From: Candidatus Leptofilum proximum
GTDB taxonomy: Bacteria; Chloroflexota; Anaerolineae; Promineifilales; Promineifilaceae
DNA: 64,000 nt
Direction of reading: 5' to 3'
NCBI GenBank assembly: GCA_016710325.1
Contig: JADJXK010000002.1
Location: 3,286,001-3,350,000, forward strand
In this document: positions 27,928 through 35,641 of the stretch, piece after piece
How positions within the stretch are numbered: position 1 is the first letter of the stretch
Layout: each line of letters opens with the position of its first letter
The notes under the pieces: model-generated
Told to the model about the DNA's origin: nothing
The model's database searches: none
Seen by the model: the letters and a program-made list of their open reading frames with translations, nothing else
Translations under genes and position numbers: made by a program

Positions 27928-28060
27928 TTGGTAGATTAAGTTGAGCTGTTAGGAAGAAGGCAACGGCATAACTAAATGTTGTCAGTGCAGCTTGCATCTC
28001 AACAAGCAGTTCCTGAAAAACAAATTCCCAGGGACGTTTCGCTGTGCTCAACGTGACAAG
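27928..28060. other. Spacer with one degenerate dispersed repeat
   Basis: No gene is seen. At about 28027-28060 the reverse strand reads TGTCACGTTGAGCACAGCGA, a version of the TCATTTCGA-type dispersed repeat present at 5649 and 28065. Confidence 0.5.
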
Positions 28061-28492
28061 CCCCAACTGTCATTCTGATCGAAGGGAAGAATCCCTTTGA
28101 CGACACTTCTTTGTAGTCATTGAACGTGATGGGGAACGGCCGTAAGGTTGTTTAAAACCCAGTATCGCCGGGCAGATCTTCGTATTGTAGACCCAGGTCA
28201 AAGCAAAGGATGCGCAGTTCATCCAGGCTAAAGTGCTGGTGAGCAGCTTGCGGAGTTGGGTTAGTTTTGTCTGTCTGGGTCTGCACTGGTCATGGGGAGA
28301 TTTTAGCACAAAGGAGTATAGAGGTGGCAGTTATTTGTGCCTTACCTTCATTCATAGGAAAACGTTGTGCAACAGCTTGCCATGTTTGCTTGTCATTTTG
28401 CGCCGCTTTTGGCGCGAAATTCCTGAAGCCTTCACAGGTTAGAGCCTGCGAGGTTCAGAGGGATTTCTCCCTTTGGTCGAAATGACAGTTGT
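28061..28492. mobile_element. MITE-like unit with terminal inverted repeats
   Basis: Imperfect inverted repeats of about 30 bases bound this unit: AACTGTCATT...AATCCCT at 28065-28099 and its inverse at 28456-28489. No transposase is inside. The interior contains the remains of an effector-associated domain on the minus strand. It may be a non-autonomous element, or two independent copies of the dispersed repeat either side of gene debris. Confidence 0.45.
28155..28292 (-). pseudogene. Frameshifted effector-associated domain (EAD) remnant
   Basis: After an ATG at 28292 the minus strand encodes an LRKLLT piece in one frame, then in another frame HFSLDELRILCFDLGLQYEDLPGDTGF and a stop near 28155. 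Together these match the start of EAD-type adaptor domains (LRELL...HF...ELR.LCFDLG..YE.LPG). The helical second half is missing and a frameshift separates the pieces. EADs usually occur in NTPase-based conflict systems; an intact EAD-like domain ends the LRR-Roc protein at 42822. Confidence 0.6.
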
Positions 28493-28531
28493 GGGTTCTG
28501 GGGAAGCCAAAGCTAATTTCTGTGCAAAACA

Positions 28532-28569
28532 TTGACAACCTCACGCAAATCTTGTACAATGTCAGCATG
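28532..28569 (+). promoter_or_regulatory. Leaderless promoter of tspO-like gene
   Basis: TTGACA (28532-28537), a 17-base spacer and TACAAT (28555-28560) form a strong sigma-70-type promoter; the ATG follows six bases later at 28567. There is no room for a ribosome site, so the mRNA should start at the ATG. Confidence 0.8.
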
Positions 28570-29379
28570 AATAGACAAGAATTCCACTCAAAATCTTTGC
28601 AATTTGTGAACATCGTGGCGTTGGCGCTGGCGTTGACGGTGAATGTACTGTCCAACGCGCTGCCGCTGAACGGCCGTACCGCCGCCCAAATCTCCGACGC
28701 CTTACCCTCTTTTTTCACCCCGGCAGGCTACACCTTTTCCATCTGGGGTCTGATCTACACGGCGCTGATTGGCTTTACCATCTACCAGGCACTGCCCGCC
28801 CAGCGCGATAACCAGCTGATCGGCCGCATTGGCTGGGCCTTTGCCATCAGCAGCGTGGCCAATGCCGCCTGGCTGTTTGCCTGGCACTACGGCTACTACG
28901 TCCTCTCCGTGGTCATCATGGCCGTGCTGCTGCTGGCGCTGATCGTCATTTACCGGCGGTTGGCGATTGGCCAGCCTGATCCGTCGCTGTCGCTGGCGGA
29001 TAGGCTGCTGGTGCAGTTCCCGTTCAGCATTTATCTGGGCTGGATCACCGTAGCAACAATTGCCAACGTGGCCAGCGTAGCCAACCACCTGGGTTGGGAC
29101 GGCCTTGGCATTGCCGGACCGGTCTGGTCGGCAATTATGATGGGTGTGGCGGTGGTCGTGGCTGGACTGCTGCTGTTTAACCGGCGCAACCTGTCTTATG
29201 CCGGTGTGCTGGTGTGGGCCCTGTTTGGCATTCGCGCGGCGTACCCGGATGTGGCGGTGGTGGCCAATACGGCCGTTATCGCCGCCATCCTCATCACCGT
29301 TTTGGCCCTGGGGGGTTACTGGCGCACCCGCGAGGCGGCCACATCGCCCAAAGCGGTGCAGCAGCCGCGTACGGCTTAA
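28567..29379 (+). CDS. TspO/MBR-family-like membrane protein
   Basis: The 270-residue protein has about eight hydrophobic segments and carries the family signature FFTPAGYTFSIWGLIYTAL near residue 40, with Trp-rich segments (WAFAISSVANAAWLFAWHYGYY). TspO/MBR proteins bind porphyrins and other ligands; this longer form is often called a tryptophan-rich sensory protein. Its role is unknown. The gene is leaderless and ends at a long palindrome shared with the convergent gene. Confidence 0.75.
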   Translation: MNRQEFHSKSLQFVNIVALALALTVNVLSNALPLNGRTAAQISDALPSFFTPAGYTFSIWGLIYTALIGFTIYQALPAQRDNQLIGRIGWAFAISSVANAAWLFAWHYGYYVLSVVIMAVLLLALIVIYRRLAIGQPDPSLSLADRLLVQFPFSIYLGWITVATIANVASVANHLGWDGLGIAGPVWSAIMMGVAVVVAGLLLFNRRNLSYAGVLVWALFGIRAAYPDVAVVANTAVIAAILITVLALGGYWRTREAATSPKAVQQPRTA

Positions 29380-29392
29380 CTGGTGATACGCT

Positions 29393-29428
29393 CAGGTGAC
29401 AGGCACCTTTGGAGGTGCCTGTCACCTG
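29393..29428. repeat. Palindrome between convergent genes
   Basis: Two perfect 16-base arms (CAGGTGACAGGCACCT) surround a TTGG loop. The right arm contains the TGA stop codon of the minus-strand gene at 29422. It may terminate both convergent transcripts. Confidence 0.85.
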
Positions 29429-30069
29429 TTTTCATCCGCCGATTTGTGCAGTTTGGGCACGTAGCCGTGTGCCAGCGCTGCCACTGTTGAAGGTGGCGTT
29501 AAAACCACCACCTGGTCTTTCTTCAGGCGTGACACTGGTGTTTCGTATCCGGCTGGTGTCCAGGGCAGAAGCGCATCTTGCCACACCAGGTACGGCCGTT
29601 CCTCCCACAAAATAAAAGTGCCATTGGGCAGGGTTTGCAGGACGGCCGTATACGTGCGCTTCTTTCTGTCCTTGATAGTGTAGGCCTCTGTTAATCGCTC
29701 CGCATGGAGCACCGCATCTATTTCCCCCACTTTTACCCAGTCCCCAAAACCAAACTGTGCATTACCCGCTAGCCACGCCGTGCGGAACGCCTCGGCTGCG
29801 GCGCGGCGGCACTCAAAGCAGGGCCGGTGCCCGGCCGCCAGCGCCGTGGCCTCGTCCAGGAAAAACAGCTCGGTGTAGCTGCCAGGCGCCATTACCTCTC
29901 GATGCCGCCCTCTGAAGTTAAGCAGGCAAATGATCCATACTTTGTGGGCATACGGCTTCACAATCTCCTGCCGGTTGTTGTGCAAGATGCCGCGGTTGCC
30001 CATAAAGGTGCCCCGTGCTGGGGTGCTGATAATCTGCCCATCAGGCGTCACTCTGTTTTGTCTGGGCAT
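29422..30069 (-). CDS. Conserved uncharacterised protein with GHRPC-x2-C motif
   Basis: The 215-residue protein belongs to a family I recall from many bacteria but without a named function. Conserved-looking stretches are TPARGTFMGNRGILH near the start, YTELFFLDEATALAAGHRPCFECRR (about 65-90) and YTAVLQTLPNGTFI. The GHRPCFEC segment resembles the metal site of Ada-type zinc domains and may bind zinc. The start follows AAAGGAGAC. It stands alone, divergent from the LysM protein. Confidence 0.7.
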   Translation of the reverse strand: MPRQNRVTPDGQIISTPARGTFMGNRGILHNNRQEIVKPYAHKVWIICLLNFRGRHREVMAPGSYTELFFLDEATALAAGHRPCFECRRAAAEAFRTAWLAGNAQFGFGDWVKVGEIDAVLHAERLTEAYTIKDRKKRTYTAVLQTLPNGTFILWEERPYLVWQDALLPWTPAGYETPVSRLKKDQVVVLTPPSTVAALAHGYVPKLHKSADENR

Positions 30070-30176
30070 GTCGTCTCCTTTGTTTTGCGGGAATTACGGC
30101 CGTTTCCTCGTTCAATAGTGTATACGCGCTCGCTTTTGCCGCCGAGAAGAGCTGTATTAGATTTTGGGAGGAAAAG

Positions 30177-31112
30177 ATGTCCGATTTAGAAGATGGAAAT
30201 CAAGAAGATACTGTTAAATGGATCATCCGGTACGTGGTCATTCCCGTGTCGCTGGCCGTCATCACCGGCCTGTTTGCCCTGGAAGTGATCAATCGAGAGA
30301 TTGAAAGCCGACCGGTTTCTGGCTCAGAGTTGGTTAACTCGGTATTGGCCACTATGACGGCCGCTGCCACCCACAATCCGCCCAATCCACCGACGCCTGT
30401 GGTCGAACCCAGCAGCACGCCCACGGCCGTTCCCACCGCCACCGAGGAGGCTAACCTGAGAGAAACAGGTGAAACCATTGCTGACAATCCTACCGCCACT
30501 GCAATTGTCCTGCCGCCAACGGCCGTTTGCGGTCAAGTCCCTTCTGGCTGGCGGTTGTACACAGTCCAGCCGGGCAACACGCTGTTTTCGCTGGCCCGGC
30601 AAACCGGCACAACCGTGGCCACGATCCAGCAGGTGAACTGCCTGTACGATGAACTAAAAGCGTACACGCAAATCTGGCTGCCTCCGTTCATCGCTGCCGA
30701 CGTGGAACCATCGCCAATGCCAACACCCACGGCCACCGAACAGCCCGCCCTGCCTGATCTCATCATCAACACCAGCGATTGGCCGACCATTTCGGACAGT
30801 TGTGATGGTGACCAATATTGCACTACCACGGTGAACCTGGCCATCACCAACGTGGGTACGGCCGCTGCAAGCAGTTTTGACGTGTTGGTTCAACTCGACC
30901 CGGAACAGTCTATGGCCATCACGAGCTTTGTCGAGGGGCTGGAGGTGGGGGCAACGGCCGTTCTCACCTTGCACAGTCCGGTGACCAACAGCTGCTACGA
31001 TCCGACCTGTACTGTTTGCCTCACAGCAGACAGCCGAGGAAGTATTTTGGAATCAGACGAAACCAACAATGGCTACTGCCAGACGTTTACCAGGCCAGGG
31101 GGCGGCGGTTAA
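30177..31112 (+). CDS. Membrane-anchored LysM and CARDB domain protein
   Basis: The 311-residue protein has a short cytoplasmic tail, one membrane segment (about 18-38), a Thr/Pro linker, a LysM domain (about 125-165: YTVQPGNTLFSLARQTGTTVATIQQVN) and a CARDB-like beta-sandwich (about 195-300, with LAITNVGTAA and ESDETNN). LysM binds peptidoglycan or chitin-like glycans; CARDB is an adhesion-type fold. It is probably a cell-wall surface protein. Six cysteines in the CARDB region suggest disulfides. Confidence 0.85.
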   Translation: MSDLEDGNQEDTVKWIIRYVVIPVSLAVITGLFALEVINREIESRPVSGSELVNSVLATMTAAATHNPPNPPTPVVEPSSTPTAVPTATEEANLRETGETIADNPTATAIVLPPTAVCGQVPSGWRLYTVQPGNTLFSLARQTGTTVATIQQVNCLYDELKAYTQIWLPPFIAADVEPSPMPTPTATEQPALPDLIINTSDWPTISDSCDGDQYCTTTVNLAITNVGTAAASSFDVLVQLDPEQSMAITSFVEGLEVGATAVLTLHSPVTNSCYDPTCTVCLTADSRGSILESDETNNGYCQTFTRPGGGG

Positions 31113-31124
31113 TCGCATACCTGG

Positions 31125-31159
31125 CGTGGGTCTGACAGGCCGGGCCTGTCAGACCCACG
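31125..31159. repeat. Perfect 35-bp palindrome
   Basis: Two 17-base arms (CGTGGGTCTGACAGGCC) meet around a single G. It begins 12 bases after the stop codon of the LysM gene and ends 70 bases before the stop codon of the convergent ABC gene. Confidence 0.85.
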
Positions 31160-31229
31160 GTTGTCAATCCAGGAAAACAGTTTTTGGAAGCACTCAATTA
31201 TTGATTACCCCTATTTGCTGTTCCCCTTG

Positions 31230-33068
31230 TCAGTCAGCTTCCATTCCAACTGCATTGATATATTCAAGTGACTGGTGCCGGAAGTAGGTGTTGTACAGCT
31301 CAGCATAGTGACCGCTGCCGGCCATAAGGCTGTCATGCGTGCCTTCTTCGATGATACGGCCGTTCCCCATCACCACAATCCGGTCTGCATTTTTTACCGT
31401 GCTCAACCGGTGGGCAATGACAATGGCCGTGCGCTCGCGCATCACCTCGTCCAGCCCTTCCTGGATTTGTGTTTCGGTGAACGGGTCCACGCTGGCGGTG
31501 GCTTCATCCAGGATGAAGATGGCTGGGTTTTTGAGCAAGACACGGGCCATGGCCACCAGCTGCCGCTGCCCCATGGAGAGGTTGCTGCCGCGCTCGCCCA
31601 CGTCCGTGTCCAGGCCGTAGGCCAGCCCCTGCAGCCATTCGCCTTGGCTGATGCGGTTGGCGGCAGCGAGCACCTGTTCGTCGTCGGCATCGGGACGGCC
31701 GTAACGAATGTTGTCGCGAATGGTGCCGGAAAAGAGGAACGGCTCCTGTGGCACCAGGCCGATTTGCTGCCGGTAGCTGCCCAGGTCCAGCGTGCGGATG
31801 TCGTGGTTGTCTACCAGGATACGGCCGTCCTGGAACTCATAAAAGCGGTTGATCAGCTTGGCGATGGAACTTTTGCCCGCGCCGGTGTGCCCCACCAGGG
31901 CCACCGTCTCGCCCGGGGCAATCGTTAGCGAAAAGTCGGGCAGCACTGTCTCTTTGTCCGTGTAGCTGAAGCGCACGTTTTCAAAACGAATCTCGCCGCG
32001 CAACCCACCAGCGACCTTGCTGGAACCGGCCTGCTGCACCTTTGGCTCCAGGTCGATCAGGGCAAACACACGCTCCGAGGCGGAGAGGCCGTCCTGGAAC
32101 TGGCTCCAGAAGGAGGCAATGCTGGTCATGGGGAACCAGTAAAAACCGACGGCCTGCATGTACAAATACCAATCCCCCGGTGACAATCCGGCCAGTCCAC
32201 CCAAAAACGAATCGGGCAGGGTTGCCAATCCGCCGGTGTAGACGAGTACGGCCGTACCGATCCCCGAAGCAATCACCATGATCGGAAAGATGGAAATGAG
32301 CACCAACCCGCGCCGTAAGCCCACGGCATAGCCCTGCTTGTTATTGGCGTGAAACGTGTCGTAGATGGCCGTTTCCTGACGGAACCCCTTGGCCACGATG
32401 ATGCCGCTGACCGACTCCTGAATCTGCGCATTAATCTTGGCCGTCACCCGGCGCGCATCCTGCGTCACCCGGCGGGCAATGCTGCGGAAGCTCAGGGCAA
32501 TGGCCACCGCCAGCGGCGTCATGCCGATGAGGATCAGCGTCAGCCAGATGTTGATGCTGAACAGCCAGGCGGTCAGGATGAGCACCAACAGCACCTGGCT
32601 CAGCAGGTTCAGCGACAGATCGACAACGGCCGCAAAATCCTGCGTGTCGGACGTGATCCGGCTGACAATCTTGCCCGACGGATGCTCGTCGTAAAAGGAG
32701 AGGTCGTGATTGATGGTGGCGGCAAACACATCCTCGCGCAGCTGCAACACCACGTTACCCACAATGCGCGCCGAAAAGTATTGGCGGATGTAGTTAAACA
32801 CCCAGGCCGACGCGCCCATCAGCGAGACACCACCGGCCAACAGCAGCATTGTGCGCGTGGTGGGATTGGCGGCAATCAGGTCAATCGCCCGGGCAATGAT
32901 GATTGGCCCGGCCGTGCCCGCCACCGAGTTCAACGTAATCATGACTGCCACCAGTACCATCCGCCGCGAATACGGCCGAAAATACCCCACAATCCGGCTC
33001 AGCAGCTCCCGGTCCGAGTAACTGCGGTCATAATCTTCCGTATCTAAACCATCCAAAATAAAACCCAT
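31230..33068 (-). CDS. ABC exporter half-transporter (permease-ATPase), subunit B
   Basis: The 612-residue protein is a type IV ABC exporter half: six membrane helices (about 40-330) followed by an ATPase with Walker A GHTGAGKS (near 408), signature NLSMGQRQL and Walker B FILDEATASVD. The sister gene at 33536 is transcribed first and has the same layout, so the two form a heterodimeric multidrug or lipid exporter. A GxxExxY gene separates them. Its AAGGAA ribosome site lies just beyond the repeat that bounds that cassette. Confidence 0.92.
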   Translation of the reverse strand: MGFILDGLDTEDYDRSYSDRELLSRIVGYFRPYSRRMVLVAVMITLNSVAGTAGPIIIARAIDLIAANPTTRTMLLLAGGVSLMGASAWVFNYIRQYFSARIVGNVVLQLREDVFAATINHDLSFYDEHPSGKIVSRITSDTQDFAAVVDLSLNLLSQVLLVLILTAWLFSINIWLTLILIGMTPLAVAIALSFRSIARRVTQDARRVTAKINAQIQESVSGIIVAKGFRQETAIYDTFHANNKQGYAVGLRRGLVLISIFPIMVIASGIGTAVLVYTGGLATLPDSFLGGLAGLSPGDWYLYMQAVGFYWFPMTSIASFWSQFQDGLSASERVFALIDLEPKVQQAGSSKVAGGLRGEIRFENVRFSYTDKETVLPDFSLTIAPGETVALVGHTGAGKSSIAKLINRFYEFQDGRILVDNHDIRTLDLGSYRQQIGLVPQEPFLFSGTIRDNIRYGRPDADDEQVLAAANRISQGEWLQGLAYGLDTDVGERGSNLSMGQRQLVAMARVLLKNPAIFILDEATASVDPFTETQIQEGLDEVMRERTAIVIAHRLSTVKNADRIVVMGNGRIIEEGTHDSLMAGSGHYAELYNTYFRHQSLEYINAVGMEAD

Positions 33069-33080
33069 AATAATTTCCTT

Positions 33081-33536
33081 GCCACAGAGGGCACAGAGGA
33101 GAAAGAGAATTTTTAGAGGGAGATCCGTTTGACCCCGTCCACCAATTTCTTCTTGTTGAAATTAAACAATAGACCCCGCTTCAAGCCAGTCGCCTTCAAA
33201 TAGGACATCAGTTGAGCCACCGCTATATCAGGCACTTTCTCCACAGCTTTTAACTCCAAAACGACTTCTTTTTCAACGAGCAAGTCAATCCGTTGGCCTT
33301 TAATCACATGTCCTTTGTAAAGCACGTCAATACAAACCTGCCGCTCAACATGAACCGTTCGCATTTCCAGCTCCAGGCACAGCGCTTCTTCATAGATTGA
33401 TTCGAGTAACCCCGGTCCAATCAAACGATGCACCTCAATTGCCGCCCCAATAATTTCTCTTGTCAGCAAATCACTCATGAAAACAAGCCCTCCTTCTTGC
33501 TCTCAAAACCTCTATGCTCTCTGTGCCCTCTGTGGC
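33081..33536. mobile_element. GxxExxY cassette bounded by 18-bp perfect inverted repeats
   Basis: GCCACAGAGGGCACAGAG at 33081-33098 and its exact inverse at 33519-33536 bracket the GxxExxY gene. The repeat is one unit of the 9-base CACAGAGGG word family. The right copy shares the G of the TAG stop codon of the upstream ABC gene. The cassette interrupts what looks like a two-gene ABC exporter operon while keeping the direction of transcription. No target duplication or transposase is visible. Confidence 0.65.
33113..33478 (-). CDS. GxxExxY protein (PD-(D/E)XK nuclease-like)
   Basis: The 121-residue protein carries the family motif GLLESIY (Gly-x-x-Glu-x-x-Tyr, about residues 23-29) and a nuclease-like core (QRIDLLVEKEVVLELKAVE, Asp ... 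Glu-x-Lys, about 62-80). The family (PF13366) has many copies in some genomes and no established function. Here it lies in a cassette bounded by inverted CACAGAG repeats between two ABC exporter genes. Confidence 0.9.
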   Translation of the reverse strand: MSDLLTREIIGAAIEVHRLIGPGLLESIYEEALCLELEMRTVHVERQVCIDVLYKGHVIKGQRIDLLVEKEVVLELKAVEKVPDIAVAQLMSYLKATGLKRGLLFNFNKKKLVDGVKRISL

Positions 33537-35290
33537 TAATCGTATCTAGCGAAGATGCGCTGGTAGGCGGGGCTGCGGGCCAGCAGTTCTTCGTGGGTGC
33601 CATGGTCGGTGAGACGGCCGTTGCTCAGCACCAAAATCTTGTCCGCCCAGCGAATCTGCGACAGGCGGTGGGTGATCAGGAACGTCGTGCGCTGGCGGCT
33701 GATGCGCCGCATCGCCTGCTGGATCTGGTCCTCCGTGGCGCTGTCGATGGCGCTGGTGCTGTCATCCAGGATGAGAATGCGCGGGTTGGTGAGGAAGGCC
33801 CGGGCAATGGCAATACGCTGGCGCTGCCCGCCGGACAATGTCACACCGCGCTCGCCCACTTCCGTGTCGTACCCCTCGTTGAAGCTGAGGATGAAGTCGT
33901 GCGCCTGGGCTTCTCTAGCCGCCTGCTCAATCGCTGCCTGCGTGGCGTCCGGCACGCCAAAGGCGATGTTTTCCGCCAGCGTGCGCGAGAAGAGGAAGAT
34001 GTCTTGCTCGATGGTGGAGATTTGCGAACGAAGCGACTCCAGGCTCCAGTCGCGCACGTCACAGCCATCGATGAGGATACGGCCGTTCCCCGCATCAAAA
34101 ATCCGGTTGATCAGCCGGGTCAGCGTCGTCTTGCCCGAGCCGGTCTGGCCCACAATAGCCACCGTCTGCCCCGGCTCCACCGAAAAGCTGATGTCTTCCA
34201 ACACCGGTTCGCCGTTGTAGCCAAAACTCACGTGGTCAAACGTTACCTGTCCCCGGATCGGCGCTTGGTGCCCTGCCTCGTTTTCGTCCAGGTCCGTCTC
34301 ATCGTTCAGCAGCTCCAAAATGCGGCGGGCGCTGGCAATGCCCAGCTGCACCAGGTTAAACGAGAAGATGGAGATAAACGTGGGGAAGCGCAAAATGCCA
34401 AACAGCCCCATAAAGGTCACCACCTCGCCCAGCGTCAGCGTGCCCGCTCGCCACAGCCACATGGCGTGGAAAAAACCACCGCCCAGGCAGAGGCTAAAGA
34501 CCAGCAGCGGCAGATAACGCGCCTGGATCACACCCTGTTCTACAAAATAATCCCGGAAGCGCGCCGCGTTGGTGACAAAGTTTTGAATTTCCTGCCGCTC
34601 CTGCGCATTACCCTTCACGACCTCAATGCCGCCAATTGATTCAGCCAATCCGGCATTCATTCTGCCGAACTGCTCGCGCATAGAAAGGCTGACGGGGTTG
34701 AGCTGCCGGGCATAATCCCACACGGTGATGGTAAACAACACCAAAAAGATGCCGGGTACCAGCAGCAGTTCCAACCGCAAAGAAGCCATGAGGACAATGG
34801 GGGCAATAATGCCCATTAGCCCGTCAATCAGCAGCATGATGCCAGGGCTAAACATGATGTTGAGCGCGCGCACGTCGTTGGTGGCCCGGGCCATGATGTC
34901 GCCGATGCGCTGACGGCCGTGGAAAGTCTGGCTTTTGCCCAACAGGCTGACGTACAGCTCGTCCCGGCTGTTGCGCTCGATCAGTTGGGCGATGTATTCG
35001 TTGGTGTAGTTGCGGGTAATGCCCAGGATGCTCTGCACTGCCACCGTGCCAAACACGGCAAGGGCCAGCCCCAGCAGCGCTGTGGTGGCCCAACCTGGCG
35101 TGTTGATCAGGTCGAAGGAACGGCCGATAAACACCTGCACGTAACTGGCGGCAAAGTTGTTGATGATGGCGGCGCCGGTTACCAGCAGCGGCAGCCAGGG
35201 ATAGCGCATCACGTGGGAAAAAATCCAGCGTACCGGACCGCTGCGATTGTACTCATACTCGTTTTCAACACGAAACTCTTTTTTGCTCAA
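33536..35290 (-). CDS. ABC exporter half-transporter (permease-ATPase), subunit A
   Basis: The 584-residue half-transporter has about six membrane helices (30-310), then Walker A GQTGSGKTT (near 378), signature TLSGGQRQR, Walker B ILILDDSTSAID and H-loop LITHRLSQ. The Asp in place of the catalytic Glu after Walker B (LDDS) is typical of the degenerate site of heterodimeric exporters; the partner at 31230 has the standard LDEA. It starts with TTG at 35290 after GAGG. Confidence 0.92.
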   Translation of the reverse strand: MSKKEFRVENEYEYNRSGPVRWIFSHVMRYPWLPLLVTGAAIINNFAASYVQVFIGRSFDLINTPGWATTALLGLALAVFGTVAVQSILGITRNYTNEYIAQLIERNSRDELYVSLLGKSQTFHGRQRIGDIMARATNDVRALNIMFSPGIMLLIDGLMGIIAPIVLMASLRLELLLVPGIFLVLFTITVWDYARQLNPVSLSMREQFGRMNAGLAESIGGIEVVKGNAQERQEIQNFVTNAARFRDYFVEQGVIQARYLPLLVFSLCLGGGFFHAMWLWRAGTLTLGEVVTFMGLFGILRFPTFISIFSFNLVQLGIASARRILELLNDETDLDENEAGHQAPIRGQVTFDHVSFGYNGEPVLEDISFSVEPGQTVAIVGQTGSGKTTLTRLINRIFDAGNGRILIDGCDVRDWSLESLRSQISTIEQDIFLFSRTLAENIAFGVPDATQAAIEQAAREAQAHDFILSFNEGYDTEVGERGVTLSGGQRQRIAIARAFLTNPRILILDDSTSAIDSATEDQIQQAMRRISRQRTTFLITHRLSQIRWADKILVLSNGRLTDHGTHEELLARSPAYQRIFARYD

Positions 35291-35641
35291 AACAGCCTCT
35301 TAGTGAAATTAGTAACTCGATCAATAAACCGGGCAATTATAACAAACCTAGAACAATTGTGCGCCTGGCAAATAGGACAGGACAAATATCACATGATTTT
35401 AGTACTATCGTCTTTTTACCTTGAGCAGTTGTTTTGTTATGATGCCCCGTAATTAACAAACGGAGCCCACTCTCCTAACTGTTGCCCACTACTCGATTCG
35501 TAAAAATTAACACCGCTTTGGTCTCATCTGGCTGAAGAATGTTTCGGTTATTGCGTTGTCGTGCTCTTCTTTATTGCCTTGCGCTGCCATCTGCTCTGTT
35601 TGTCTAATTACATCATTTTTTGTCTGGAGGAAGTTGTTTAC
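35291..35641. promoter_or_regulatory. Divergent spacer between ABC exporter and diterpene cyclase
   Basis: No gene is seen. On the minus strand a TATAAT at 35336-35341 lies about 45 bases before the TTG start of the exporter gene and may be its minus-10. For the cyclase a good GGAGGAA site lies at about 35626-35632, but I cannot name its promoter. Confidence 0.45.

Noticed and set aside
33428..34639. 403-codon plus-strand open frame
   Set aside because: It is antisense to the ABC exporter subunit at 33536-35290, has no family resemblance and arises from the GC-rich codon use of the real gene.
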